The translations under genes were made by a program, and so were the position numbers. From positions 1 to 64,000 of the forward strand of contig NMRA01000227.1 of the NCBI GenBank assembly GCA_002633005.1: 64,000 bases of DNA, given 5' to 3'. The notes below the pieces were generated by a model that did no database searches, was not told the DNA's origin, and was given only the letters and a program-made list of their open reading frames with translations. Each line of letters starts with the position of its first letter. Positions within the stretch are counted from its first letter, which is position 1. The stretch comes from Phoronis australis. Taxonomy: Eukaryota > Phoronida > Phoronidae. This document shows positions 1-12,384 of this stretch, in pieces.

Positions 1-1287
1 GGCGAAGGCAACCTTTTTTCATGTCATTTTTAGCAAAAACCATGCTCGTTGATTATCCCAGACATTTTTCACTAAGTTACAGAGTTAATTACTCGTCGTT
101 TACTCCGGAAGTGACGTTTTGGGAGGCAAGAATTTCGCGTCAGTTTCTTTTCATATAGTCTGACTGTGAGAGCAGTCGAGTCGGTCATCGTTCTACCTCG
201 GTTGTGATAAGTTCGGTGGTCGTTTGCTTTTCCTTACAAGTCAGTCAACATGCCACGCTGTTGCTGCGTACTGGGGTGTACTCATCGTCTCGTGTTCAGA
301 GGAAGAACTGTCCCACTTGCCCGAGTGTTCCGCGACACACTCCCACTGGATGGTGATCTGAGCACCCAAACTGCTTACATCCTGCCGTGTGAGCCCCTCG
401 CCACACACCTGGCACCTTATAAATAGCTCCAATACAATTAGTCCACAATACACTTACCAAACTAAGGCTCACCGATCTGTTCACTGGATGACGAACTGTC
501 CTCTTCACTGGTTGTCGAACTGGGCCTGTATTCACTCCCACTACTCGACATCGCTGCAGGGCTGCTTACAGGCTCTGGGCTAGACAAAACAGCACAGGGA
601 GAATCACTGCTAGATCCCGGAATTGCAGGCAATGGGATACGTTTGGAGGCACGGGTGACAGTAGATGAAGAGCCTCCAGTCACTGTATATAGTGGCCACA
701 GCTCGCGAGGCTTCTCGCTTCAAAAACACTTCTCGGGGTTGGCGACGGGGCACTTCCGGAAATCAACAGCGACGGTATGGTACCCTTCTTCAGGCGTTGT
801 TTCGCAGGGCGTAATCTGACTGTAGAAAATGCTTGCCACACACTCAGTAACCCTCCACTGCTTTGTACGTTGCGTGGACGGGTAGCGCTGCGTTCTTAAC
901 ATGAACGAGCTAGCCAAGTACGGCGAAGTGTGTCATCCTTCGGAAAGCGATGCAAGGTACCCAATGCGCGTGTGAGACGATAATGAGTACATCCCAGCAC
1001 GCAGCAACAGCGTGCCATGTTGACTGACTTGTAAACAAAAGCAAACGACCACCGAACTTATCACAACCTAGGTAGAACGATGACTGACTCGACAGCTCTC
1101 ACAGTCAGACTATAATGAAAAGAAATTGGCGTGAAACTCCTGCCTCCCAAAACGTCATTTCCGGAGTAGAGGACGAGAAATTAATCAAATTACGAAAAGC
1201 TGTAATTAAGTGAAAAATGGGTCTGGTATACTCAACCAACCTTATTTTCGCTAAAAGTGACATGAAAAAATTTTGCCTTTGCCTTTA
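1..1287. mobile_element. Foldback-type element with ~290-bp inverted arms and a THAP remnant
   Basis: Bases 1-290 are repeated in inverted orientation at about 985-1287, with scattered substitutions and small indels. Landmarks shared by both arms are the terminal GGCAAAGGCAA-like tract with TTTTTTCATGTCA, the TCCGGAA-TGACGTTTTGGGAGGCA block, the CTGACTGTGAGAG block and the ATG-CAC/CCACGC-TGTTGCTGCGT block. The left end may continue outside the window. Between the arms lie a decayed THAP domain (minus strand), a Ser-rich minus-strand frame (about 683-462) and a minus-strand frame with a CxxC pair (about 420-265). THAP domains occur in P-element-type transposases, but no transposase catalytic domain is seen here, so this copy would be non-autonomous. 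The arms are seen directly; the class is inference. Confidence 0.75.
760..1018 (-). pseudogene. Decayed THAP zinc-finger domain
   Basis: Reading leftwards from the ATG at 1018, 40 codons give a THAP-domain start: the Cys cluster CCCVLGC, then LHRFPKDDTLRRTWL, the typical core of a C2CH THAP finger. A TAA stops the frame at 896-898. The closing C-x2-H signature (VCGKHF) is still readable at 843-829 but in another frame, so the domain is broken by at least one stop and one frameshift. A second copy of the start (ATG-Pro-Arg-Cys-Cys-Cys) sits at 250 on the plus strand because it lies within the inverted arm; it diverges after about 14 codons. THAP domains bind DNA through zinc. No function is expected from this copy. 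Confidence 0.7.
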
Positions 1288-2641
1288 AAGTCCCTGAAAA
1301 TTTGTAAGGTAGCTCATATATGAACCAACAAGATTCTGGTAATGCATCTTGAAAAGTTCTCCGCAACTGCCTTATGTCAAAAGTGGCTTAACCTTTGGAG
1401 CATTCTTGCGGCTAGTGGTCTCTTTCTTTGTTGGGTAGAACTGAGTTTTTCTGCTTCAGGTCATGTTTAGCTTGGCACATTAAGTATTTTGGGGGAAGGC
1501 GAAGCCAAGTTGTTGACCCTGTTCTCCAGCAGTGATGAACTTCTATGTCTTTCTAAGCCTTAGAAATCACTTCTAGTCTGAATAAGAAGCAAATAGTGGG
1601 CAACCTATGGTTAGAGGATGGAATGGGATGCCCTTAAATTGAAACATTTTGTTGTGCAATTGAGTACTTTAATACAGTGCTCAGTAAAAAAACATGAGTA
1701 CTTGACCTCTGTTGTGATTTTGTGCTAGTATAGGTCTTGGGTTTAGTTTTGCTATCATTAACTTGTTCCCATCATCGCCCCAGTGTGTGCTGGTGTGTCA
1801 ACTGTCTTAAAAACGTGCGCCCTCTGGTGTCGAAATCTACTCAATGTATTTTAACAATTCAGAGAGGTTGCAGTCACTGATATGCAAAAGTTGTCTTTGT
1901 TAAAATTCACACATAACACATAGTTCTGAAAGTACTGGAAGCCTATTGTTTTTCGTCATATTCGGATCCAAGATGGCGGCTGTGGCGGCCATTTTGTTTT
2001 CATTTAAAGGTTCAAATGCTTCTGGAGGCTACAATTTTTTACGTACAGAGCTAAGAATCGGCACAGTAAATGGACCGGAAGTGTGCTACAAGTATACGGA
2101 AATTGTTTACTTGTCTTCCGGTTAAATATGGCGGAAATATCGGCGATCGCGCATGCGCACCTTGATTTTGACCTAAAAATGTTTTCTCCTGTAGAGGGCG
2201 CATTATAGGACCAATTCCTTCGAAGTTTTACAGGTATTAGTTTCTTATGACATGCTATTATTATACAGAGAAAAAAAAATGGAAGTTGCTTTTAAGATGG
2301 CGTATGTGGCGCATGTTGACCCATTTTCAGACGTGCGGGGGCGCGATTTTAAACGGGAAGAGAAAAAGACGTGTGATTTTTTGCATGTGGATTCTTTGAA
2401 GTATATTCTTTCAAATGACCTGGAACATTGTTTCTCAGACTTACGTTTTCGAGTTATTTGACTTTGAATTTCTTAAAAAAAACCCAAAATTTCATTTTCT
2501 TTTTCGAAAAAATTACGGAATTAGGCGATACCATCAGTTTAGGATGCCTACTTTTCGAGTTATTTGAGATTTTCTGATAACGCTGTTCCTTTGTTGAGCG
2601 CTCTTGCTACATTGATGTTGGTTTAGCTTCTATTGAACTAG
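1288..2641. other. Intergenic DNA, no gene recognised
   Basis: No coding region with family resemblance or splice structure is seen. Two ATGGCGGC-type GC-rich spots near 1972-1990 and 2130 resemble YY1-like motifs but have no downstream gene. The open frame at 2252-2461 has no recognisable features. Confidence 0.5.
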
Positions 2642-2935
2642 ACTGTAGCCTATTTCTTATTGATTTATGACATCTAAGTTCGTCATATGAATGTTGTGAT
2701 GTTGTTCATCATCGCCACCACCATCGTCGTCTTCGTCATCATCTCCGTGGTTGTCTTTTCTGTTAATTTCGCCAAGTGTCGCTCAAGACTGTAGCTGTTT
2801 TCTTACTGATTTCGGTCTTCTACGTTCGTCATGTGTATGTTCTATTGTTCATCCTCGCCACCATCGTCGTCGTATTCGTCATCTTCGTCATCATCTTTAT
2901 TGTCATCTTTTGGTTAATTTCGCCAAGTGTCGCTC
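2642..2935. repeat. Tandem duplication, ~145 bp x 2, with CGTCAT-rich core
   Basis: The segment from the TGTAGC(C/T)-TTTCTTA block to TTAATTTCGCCAAGTGTCGCTC occurs twice in a row, about 2645-2790 and 2791-2935. Each copy includes a degenerate CGTCATCAT/CCACCATCGTCGT simple repeat. Short frames across it reflect the trinucleotide repeat. Confidence 0.75.
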
Positions 2936-3245
2936 CTTGTGAAATTATTTGTCTGCATTGACATGGGATCTGATCTGAGTACAAAAATACCAGATTTCGG
3001 TTTGCATCTTGAAGGTTTGCGTTTGCTGGCATTTTTAAAAATTTGCATTAAGCAAAAGGTTCAATTTTCACCAAAGAAAAGTAGTTATCACCAAAGAAAA
3101 CTGAGGATGTCAGAATTTTGGGGGAAATGTGCCACAGAGGTCAATGGTTGACAGTCCTGTGCTGCCGGTCAGATGCACTGATGATGTTGAATTGGGCTTC
3201 CACCACTCAGTTTTTGAGATTTCAGTTAGGAAATTGATCAGTCTC

Positions 3246-3431
3246 TTGCCCATGTAGGTTTCAGGTCACTATTGCAGTCACTATTGCTCATGTAGGCTTC
3301 AAGTCACTATTGCAGTCACTATTGCCCATGTAGGTTTCAAGTCACTATTGCAGTCACTATTGCCCATGTAGGTTTCAAGTCACTATTGCAGTCACTATTG
3401 CCCATGTAGGTTTCAGGTCACTATTGCAGTC
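3246..3431. repeat. Minisatellite, 38 bp x ~4.8
   Basis: A 38-bp unit containing CAGTCACTATTGCCCATG and TAGGTTTCAAG is repeated almost without change; units differ mainly at AAG/AGG and CCC/CTC. Confidence 0.9.
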
Positions 3432-4340
3432 CATAAGGCTGCTATGTTGAATTTTCCCACTTGAAGAAGCTTTTGGTTTTGCATTTCAAGAAGGAGCTTA
3501 AAATTTCTTTGATATATTGTGCCACGGTGGGGAAGGCAGAAGTGCTAGTCGAATTCAATGACACTGACGTTGTTTTGAAGAAAACGGGTCAACTCAGAAA
3601 GAACCTTTACATGTTGTTTTTATTTTGTACCAAGATGTTATCCTTTGGAGGAGTTTTGGTCAATTTGGTTTATTTAACTAACTCTGAAAGACATTTTGTA
3701 CCTTTAGTCGATTTTTGTCGAAGTGAAACTAGTAAAATTTTGTATGGGAAATGTGATGTGGAGAAGTCGTACAGTGCCAATATTGTGTGTTTGGCAGGCT
3801 TAGTGGTTGTTTATTAGTTTAATTACCTGTTTCTGGCGCCATTGTTCAAGTCAAATGGAAATAGCTATGGGCCAAATAAGCATAGTTAGTTTGGGTTTGT
3901 GTTCTTTGAAAATCAGTCGGACGTATTTCTGTAGTTGCTCTTTTTCAAAAAAGAAAACTCACCTGAGACAAATAAAAATGATGTGGGATTTTTTTTACTA
4001 ATCACCAGGCAAATCGTGCGTTTGAAATTTTGAATCTTTGTTTACCCTTGCCTGCGTGCCTTTTTGTAGCCTGTCGAAAAGAAAAGAAAAACACCAGATC
4101 TTGCCTGAAATTGATGCAGCAGGCGTTATATTTTCTTGTTATTTTAGTCCATAAGGAAAGGGTAGAATTCAATAACGCTACGACCTCGCTAAAATCTAAC
4201 CGAAATCACGTGTTCTCATTTAAAATACACGACAACATTTCACGTAATCTCGCGAAGTCTTGCTATGTAGAAGTCCTAGCATTGCCGAACTCTACCCAGG
4301 TCTCTTAAATGAGTCTGATAGGGACCAGAACCAATCCTTT
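3432..4340. other. Intergenic DNA, no gene recognised
   Basis: A 118-codon frame at 3461-3817 (TTG start) and shorter frames at 3807-4460 show no known domain, no splice context and A/T-rich low-complexity codon use. I see nothing else supportable. Confidence 0.45.
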
Positions 4341-5700
4341 TTATGCGCCCTCAGTTTTGTGGATGCACATTGCCTTCATCACTGGGCATTTGGAGTCCGA
4401 AGCTGTAGCTCCTTAACCTCTTGTAGGATCTTAATGAGATTTGGCAGGTGTGTTCTATGAAGCTGGCGACGGATGACGACTTTTGGACTGATCCGACTAC
4501 CGCTATGCCCTCTAGTGGCAATTTTAGTCTTACGGTTACCTCTGTGTCTTTGTAATTCTTGGATGGATTTTCATAAAATTTGGCTAATCGGTTTCTATTA
4601 TGAAGGTGAAGCCACCTTTACATTCTTCAACGTCTTCGACTATTCTGTGGATGTTTTTTTTTAAAATTTGAGTTCGTGTTTTGGCGTCTGGCTTTCTATC
4701 TGCCAAACTGCTTAAAGGATCACGATGAAAATGGGCAGGCGTGTTTCTGGTGAGACCGCAGTTGACGTTGAATTTCGGGTGTGTTCGACTACTCTGGCGC
4801 AAACTAGTCGAGATTTTGATTCACAGCTGTATCTCCTTAACCCTTTGCTGGAACTTACTTTGTGAAATTTGGCAGATTTGTTTCTATGGAGTTGACAACA
4901 GTTGATGACTAGTTTCAGACCAGTCCGACGATTGGTGTGCCCCTAAGTGGCAATTTTATATTTCTCGTTTTCCTGTGTATCTTGGGATCTTTGTGAAATT
5001 TGCTAGACGTGTTCGTGTGGAGCTGACAACATTTTATTACTAGAACTACCACTGTGCCCCCTTGTGGTAGTTATAGTTGTTTACGTTTGCCTTACCCTCG
5101 GACACAGAGCCACCTATACTGAAAAGTAACAAGTAGCAATGTGAAAGTACTTTTCGGAGTTCATCGATTGATTTTCGAGAAATTTGGCAAATAGTTTTCT
5201 GTTAAGGAGATGACAATAGTATTACATTTTCGTATGGATATGATGTATTTTTGTATCGCTTAGTGGCTATTTTTATTTCTTCAAGGGCGTTTTTTGTTCC
5301 TTATAAGAAGACGTTGATTTGTGGACGGATTTGACAACTGACGGTTCCTGGTAACGATTTTTGTCCGGTTTGCTTTCTCGGCTGTAGCTCCTAACTCCTT
5401 TGAAGGGTCTTAGTGAAAACTTGCAAGATTTATATTAAAAATGTGACTACGACTTTTGTATGTTCTTGACTACCGCTGTACCTTCGAGTGCCAATTTTTG
5501 TTTTTACGTTTGCATCTTATCTTCAGAGTTCGTTGACATTGTTTATTAAAATGTGGTAAACAAGTTTCTGTTATGATGTTTATTAAAATGTGGTAAACAA
5601 GTTTCTGTTATGATGGCATAACATCTTTCCATTTTGAAATGGATATGACTTATTCCGGGCCACCTAGTGTCCATTTTTTACACTAATTATCCCTAGAAGC
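4340..5700 (-). repeat. Dispersed modular repeat carrying a CCACTAG-GGGC core (old copies)
   Basis: Read on the minus strand, degenerate modules repeat: a GATCC...GGAGCTACAGC tract followed about 100-150 bp later by AAATTGCCACTAGAGGGCA and GTAGTCGGATC. On the plus strand the cores are visible near 4509, 4947, 5055 and 5663. The same modules, better preserved and in opposite orientation, are in the NOC2L introns at 35.5-37.0 kb, 48.4-49.8 kb and 62.1-62.4 kb. No coding capacity. Confidence 0.65.
5538..5614. repeat. Direct duplication, ~38 bp x 2
   Basis: The tract TGTTTATTAAAATGTGG plus TAAACAAGTTTCTGTTATGA occurs twice head to tail. Confidence 0.9.
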
Positions 5701-7882
5701 ACACTGTTTGCGTTGCTGTCGTGGGCGCATTTCAACGTTGCTCTTGTTTGGCATTTAAGACGGGACTGAAAATCAGTCGTTTCGGTTACTGGGCATATTT
5801 ATTGGAAGGAAAAAGCGAGAGAACACAGTTTATGCCTTGGTTACTGTGTATTCGACGATTATCACCGATTCGTAATTAAGTTCTAGAACGCCATGATTTT
5901 CTAAGCGATAAATTAAAAAAAACAAATCCCGCATCATTTTTGCTTTCTCTGTGGATTTTTTTTATGAGAAAATGATCAACTGAAAGGAATACCGCACTAC
6001 CTACTCAATTTTCACAAAAAACAGACATGCCCGAGTTGAGCGCTCTTGTCCAAAATTCGGATCCTTGCTTTTCTTGTAAAGGCCTTTTTAGCGTCAACCA
6101 TTGCTCGCATGGCGTGTTCTTTCTAAGCATGCAACAATAAAAAATTACCTAAACGGGTCGACAAAAGGCCCGCATCTTTGCTCTATATTTCCTTTCATTC
6201 AGCGTAATGGATAGCCGACCAAGGCTTCATTCAATATCTACTCAGACGTGGTTGCTAAATGCCAGTGAGTACAGAATCAAACCATTTTCTATTGTTGTTT
6301 GGATAGTAAGGTAACCAAGTACTTGCTTTGCTACTGAAGGTAAACAAAGCGATTTCTCACCCCGTTAAGGTGTTGAATTGATGTCCTTGTCCCTCTATCA
6401 GAGTTATATAAGTTCTCGTGACTTGCACGGCAATCTTGCTTGACCATGGCTGTTGTCATATATCCAACTATTTCCAATTTAATATGAGGTATTCAGTTCA
6501 CAGCCACATTCTGCGAGAACACATGCTGGCGCTCGCTCTTTTGTCCGGAAGATCGCATTTAATTGAGACTTGCATTGTTACTGTCTCTTGGTTAATTGTA
6601 ATGTCCAGAATAACTTAAAATTGTTTTGATTTTTTTTCTGAAATGGATTGTGGATAGTTCGTTAAATTTGAGAAATTCAACCAGTTCTGATCATATGCTA
6701 CCTTGTTGAATACGTTTGCCCATTTGTGATACTCGGGTATTTCTGGACTTGACAGTTTTGGAAATGGACCAAAGGTGTGAAGTCTTCGTGCTTAAGGAGA
6801 CTTCTAAGACAATGGAAAGATATATGTGTGTTAGTTGCGGGTGAAATGAGAAAAGACCATGGCAATATGTTGTATGAACGGGACAGTCAACCAAATGACA
6901 CAAGGTGGAAATATTCTGAGTACTTAATCTTCCCGCTCGCAATTATGTGTTTCTTGGTGTTTCCATGTTTGCTATCTTCTTGTACACCGAAGTAGTTTAC
7001 CCTTGAAGTGTACACTTGCTTATACCAGTCTGCCGTTTACTGAACCAACCCCATCAATTTTACGCCTATTTCCTCAAGTGTCTTAGTTATAACCAGTCTC
7101 GTTTGCTCGTATGTCTTCGTGAAAGTCTGCAATAGCATGGCTTCATATTCTGGGTTTTAAGGGCTCGTGTATAACAGGTCATGTTTGTGTAATAGAGAGA
7201 ACAGTACGCACGTTGCTGTTTCATGACAAATTCAAAATACTCCCGAGACGCTCGTCACAAAGGATGTGGGTACAGTTTTGTATAAGTAAGTGATAATGTG
7301 TATTACTTGGTATATATGAAGGTTACTGTGAAGCTCATTCGTTTTATATTCCTCAGAATTTCACCTGTGACCACAGTTTGTGGTGTGATGACTCGACTGA
7401 TCTTCCTGGAAACTACTGTAAGTACTATTTATTCAGGTCTGCGGCCATTACGTAGTCTCAGTGTTTCTTGCTGGTTGTTGGGATTAGTATAGGACTTGGG
7501 GAGCTCTGAACTAAGCACTGTCGAAACTTAAGTTGTGAATTGAAACATTTTCGCCGGCCTGTTTGTGGTTGTGTGGAGGGCACTCCAGCCAGCATTTCGA
7601 GCAGGGATGATGGCGACCACACGTCTACTCTCGGTTGTACTTAGGAATTGAGTTTCACTTGTGTTATTCGTAATTCTGTGACATCAAAGGTTCCTAGCTA
7701 TTGTGATGTGATTTCGATTCACCTGCTGCTTTGGCACAACTTTTTTCTGGTATTAATAATAATTACAAGCGATCATTCCCACGGAAAATGTTTCTAGCTT
7801 GTAACAAAGGTAAAGTCTTTCTCATGGAAGAGTTAAACTGCTAGAATGTATTCATGAAAACAAAAATAAAATTTATGATTAT
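5701..7882. other. Intergenic DNA, no gene recognised
   Basis: Short frames (for example 6418-6618, 6691-6942, 6777-6995, 7298-7492) lack family motifs or consistent splice sites. No repeat of note. Confidence 0.45.
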
Positions 7883-8125
7883 CAGGGCTTGGAATTTTCC
7901 TCATTAAAGAAGATTCCCCTTTTTGGATTCGATTTCCTGGTATTTAATTTCCAGTTTTCTCTTTTTGCCCCCTTTTATCATTATTTTCACTTTATTCATG
8001 CAAAAACTTTATTTCACTTAAATTGTTCAACAGAAATATTTTTATCACACACGCCTATTTATCTGTGGAGCGACATATCACCTGGGAAATTTTCCTCTTT
8101 TTGTCATTGGTCATTCCAAGCGCTG
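7883..8125 (+). mobile_element. hAT-like MITE, copy 1
   Basis: This 243-bp segment begins CAGGGCTTGGAATTTTCC and ends GGTCATTCCAAGCGCTG, an imperfect terminal inverted repeat of CAGSGCTTGGAA type. GATTAT flanks both sides, a likely target duplication. Related copies lie inverted at 57612-57855 and about 59685-59910. The long plus-strand frame 7889-8203 is a by-product of the repeat and not a gene. Confidence 0.65.
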
Positions 8126-10057
8126 GATTATGCTCTAGTGGTGCTGTTGAACGATTGGGAAATTTCTGGGTCTGGGGACCAGTCGCAACTAATGGAATTG
8201 TAGACGTGTTTGTTTAAACTTCATAGAGTGTTATGTAATCTTGATTCCTCAGTTGTGAAATATTTATATTATACTACGCATCTAAAAGACAGCTTGTGTA
8301 TTGCTGACTAGTGTGAATAGCACTCCAATGAACTTGTTTGTTTGTTTGTTTGTTGTACTTTGGGCCGATGGCCATCTGTACAAATAAATAAAGGAAGGAA
8401 ATTGTAGCCATCCGACTTACGGAAATACCCATGTCTTGGTCTGTAGTCATTGTTTGCCTATCTGTCAAGGTGTAAATCGCTTAACACTTGCCAGTCCTTT
8501 GTGAACATGTTCCAAGGTAACCAAATTCGTGATGGGTGTCACTCCTTTGTTTCAGGACAAATGAAATACATGTGGCATCATGGTGGTGGTGATGAAGACG
8601 GTTGCTAAGAGTAATTGAGACTTCCAATGACTGGGAGAGTGTTATAGTAAAGATCTGTTAACAGCTGTGTGTGAAGAAGTCAGCAGATGGACTAACCTCA
8701 TTTGTATTCATTGTCAAGTCCTAAGATTGACGTCGCTGGCGGTGCTGTGTCTTGTTGGGTATTGTCAAAATAAATTATTATTTCAAACCCAATCAATTCT
8801 TTTCATTGAGGGTGGAATATGTTTTTTCTATTTTTTTTAGTATGAGCACAGCCCCAGAAATCGCTTTCGCATTATATCCAGGTTATCATTCACTCTCTTG
8901 CACACATTCACTAGTAAGACTGAGCTCAGAGCAATAGGAGACACTTTGTGCAATGCTCGAATGTCAGCCAGTGAAGCCAGGATTTGAACCCAAGTCTCCC
9001 AGTATTGGTATCCGAGTGTTTTCTCATCTTTCTCTAGCGGTGGCGCTGGTCACAGAAGTGTGTTTTTCAACCCAGTTGTGTTAAGTTCCGTTTCAGGTTT
9101 CTAAACGTGTTTTTTATTTGGTTGAAAATGTGACGCCCCGTTCAGTCATACATCATTGGAATTTATTGAATCGTCTGGATTGCACCAGAAGTCACCGTGA
9201 AGTCTTAGACTGTGTAGTCTTTGGTAAAGGTCATTTATTCCAAGAGAAACGAAACCTGTTGTTGGCAAAAAGCAGATACAAATGAAAGTTTTTTTTTTTG
9301 AAATGCTAGTGAATTCGATTGCCTAACCGAACATTTCAGTTCAGGTAATGTCATCATGGGTTTAAAGTCGACATAACTAGTGAAGAACCTTCATGAAATT
9401 TCTGAATACTTTTTATTCCGCTTTGATGTCCGCTAGGTAACGGCACTCACAAAGTAATTGTCTGAATATGTCATTACTTTCCAACTGAACAAGTCAACGC
9501 AGCAAAGAACAGGGTTTTCGGCTTGAACGAAGCCGACTGTGAGGCGGGGGCGGACGTGCTGCGTTGGGGGATTTGAAAATGAGGGGGCACAGTGGAGGTT
9601 TAAATGTTTGGTGAAGTCGAATTATTGTCGCGAATTTAAACTGCTGTGTGCCTGCCTGGAAGCATGCAGCACAAAATATTCTCGAGTGTTCGGCGCGCTG
9701 GGTTGTGACGTAGTGGACATGTAGTGCGAATACCACAGATTTTCATGAACAAATTGTCATTCTGGGACGACGCAAAATGTCTGTCTCCACGAACATTACA
9801 TCACACAAACACACGTACCCTGTGCATTTAGAAAAAAAAATTGTGCATAGCATCGCTGGCCGGTTAACTTCTGTGAAACGGCGGTATATCAAATTGGCAG
9901 CCCGACTCCGTCCAAAGAATTCTGCTCACGATCAGGCATATTGAACCGAGTCGTAAAAATACCCGGTACAGATGGTGGTGAATCCCCTTGGTCGGGGATG
10001 CAAACGGTTATTCACATTGAATTTTGCAAGATTTTCAGAAAATAAATCAGATTCACT
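8126..10057. other. Intergenic DNA, no gene recognised
   Basis: Contains a short TTTG run (about 8336-8352). Frames at 8274-8468, 8752-8937, 9494-9736 and 9539-9724 have no recognisable domain. Confidence 0.45.
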
Positions 10058-10122
10058 TCTTGAAACAAGCGAAATATCAAAACTTTCATCTTGAAACAAG
10101 CGAAATATCAAAACTTTCATCT
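10058..10122. repeat. Direct duplication, 31 bp x 2
   Basis: CTTGAAACAAGCGAAATATC plus AAAACTTTCAT is repeated head to tail. Confidence 0.9.
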
Positions 10123-10340
10123 CGATACAGATTTCACTTAGTTATACGTCCCCACATGCTACTATGTGCTCATACAAGTCAGATTGCGCTGCTTGAAATC
10201 GCCCTTGTTATGTTTACTAAGGTCCAATGTCGCATTTTCAATATAAAGGAAATGTGATACGTTTATGTCTGGCATACCATGTAGGCCGGGAAAGCGGGCC
10301 GGGTGTTTTAGTTGCACGGCAAAATCGACACGAACTGCAT

Positions 10341-11343
10341 AGGCGGATTTAGGGGGGGACCCAGGTGGCCCGCCCCCCCCCCTTGGCTGCCGCAAAAAAT
10401 AAAACAGTAAGAGCGTAGGGAAATGTTGAGTTTATTAATTAACACCAGTAATTAAAATTATACGGATGATAACAGATTTAAATGTGCAGTTTAAGTGTTG
10501 GAGGGGGGGGGGCTGAAATCAAATTTCAAGTGTCAAATTCGGAACACGGCGTATTCGTAATGGAACTATGGCTAAGTATAGGCTCTCCCACGATATCCCA
10601 GGCGACCGGCAGTGGCGCTGCATACTACGACTCCGTTTCCGTCGTCTGCTCCACTGTGCCATGAAGAAAATTTACTTCGTTTTTTAAAGAAATGGAGCCT
10701 GAGTGACGATTAAAAAACAGAAGCTGCTGGTAAGATGTGAATTTTAATCGAAGTCTTAGTGAATCGCTCAGAAACTCGCAACACTCTCTTTGTCAAACCT
10801 TATCGGTTTCCAAAGCAATCCCGTCATTATTGCCAACACGAAAAACGGATTTGGTCTTTTGGGCATTTGAAGACTATTTTAAATACGACAAATTTGTTAA
10901 GAATTGATGGCACAAAATATAAAACGTGTAATAAGCATTACAAAAAGAAGTAGGTTTCGCGCGCAAACGCTGTGGACCATAAACAAGTAGGTCTCTTAGT
11001 AAACTTCTAGTAATTAAGTCGTGGTGGTGTAGTGGTTAAGCATGCGCGCTATATTCGCCAGGTAGTGAGTTCGAGTCTTTGGTACTTGTAGTTTTTCCTG
11101 TTTGACACGTTATCCTTTTTCTTGCCTTTTTTTTCTTGGATGATACTTCAGGAATCAAGGAAAATGCTTGTTTGTTAGAGGTAAAAACAGAAAACTTTCC
11201 TGGGGCGGGAGGGGGGCAAACCCCCCTCACGACCTCCCCCCATTCGGTGCTATGCGCATCTACAATTGTGGTTCAGTTTGCGCAAATGCTTACAGCCGTA
11301 CAAAATTTTGGGCCCCCCTTTTGATATCCTAGATCCGCCACTG
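10341..11343. mobile_element. hAT-like non-autonomous element, ~1.0 kb, with 8-bp target duplication
   Basis: The left end reads AGGCGGATTTAGGGGGGG and the right end, inverted, AGTGGCGGATCTAGG. AACTGCAT flanks it exactly on both sides (10333-10340 and 11344-11351), the 8-bp duplication expected of hAT transposition. The interior has poly-C/poly-G tracts and no transposase. It contains a tRNA-like SINE head at 11019-11093. Short frames at 10482-10664, 11036-11230 and 11136-11324 are not supported as genes. Confidence 0.75.
11019..11093 (+). mobile_element. tRNA-derived SINE-like head (A box and B box)
   Basis: TGGTGTAGTGGTTAAGC matches a tRNA A box, and GAGTTCGAGTC 29 bp further on matches a B box, with about tRNA spacing (about 75 nt in all). 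The acceptor-stem ends do not pair convincingly and no CCA-adjacent discriminator fold is evident, so I read this as a tRNA-derived SINE promoter and not a functional tRNA gene. It lies inside the hAT-like element. Confidence 0.55.
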
Positions 11344-11351
11344 AACTGCAT

Positions 11352-12384
11352 GTTGGATTTTTTCGAAATTTCAAACTAAAGGAAAATGCTTAATGTCTTG
11401 ACACTCGTAGTAATACAGCGCCTATATCTTGATTCAACCCATGCTTTCAAGAACGATTGGAAGCTGCGGTGACTAGTCAATCTGGTCGGCGGTGGCTGTT
11501 CGCCGCGACTTTTGCAGAACGTTTACCGGCCGGCAACAAGTTGCTAGCGTCGACGCTAAATGACCTTTGTGATCCAAACACATTTACAACAAAATGCCAA
11601 CAGCGGCAGGCACACACTGTCGGCGTACGATGGCCGGTAGGTGTCGTTCCATTCATCCTGGTGACGGTTGTTAAGAAAAAGGCATCAAATATGGCGTCTT
11701 GCAGGTAATAATAGGTAAGCAATCGATTTGTTGGTGACGTTCGATGACATTGAATATGTTATTATTTGTTATCGATTACGTTTTCATTTCAAGACTGTTG
11801 TTAAGAACAATGTAGGGCTCATTACCGTAAACGAAATTCTGTGCCTCATAAAAATTAAACTGTCTTACAGGTGCGCTTGCGATTGACTAATCAGTCAAAC
11901 CATAGCTCCGCAGCATTCCCCGTTGTGTTTATTTTCCCACGCAATTCAGTTTTGCCACCAGACTCTGGCGGCCGTGAATTACGGCACCGCAACCGTGATT
12001 TACTGACCGAGCAGAGGGGCATTTTGTTGAAAAGTTACGTTTCACTCACTGACTGATGTGATAGATTCAGTGCCCCGCAGCAACTGAGGGCCCAACTAAG
12101 CTGTGTCAATGACCAAAAAACCCCCGAAACGTCGTTTTAGGGTCTTCATGCGCGCAGATCGTACGCGAAAATGGCGACTCGCCCTAACTGCCTCGCGCGG
12201 TACCCTCCGTCCATCGTTTATTGTATGGGTTTACTATAGTAGGCCTGAGATCAATCGAAAGACGGAAACCGTATGCTGTTGGCTGCGAGTATAGCCCCTT
12301 CTTCTGAGCGTATCTGCTTTTAGTGCCGTTTTTATACCAGTGACTTATTATTCACAGTCCTATATATGCTTTTATTCGACGTTT
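11352..12384. other. Intergenic DNA, no gene recognised
   Basis: Short frames on both strands at 11457-11722 overlap as mirror frames; 11871-12056 and 12103-12294 show no domain. Confidence 0.4.

Noticed and set aside
3461-3817. 118-codon frame as a possible gene
   Set aside because: TTG start, no domain, no splice or promoter context, and AT-rich surroundings.
11019-11093. Functional tRNA gene
   Set aside because: A and B boxes are present, but acceptor and anticodon stems do not pair convincingly; treated as a SINE-like head.
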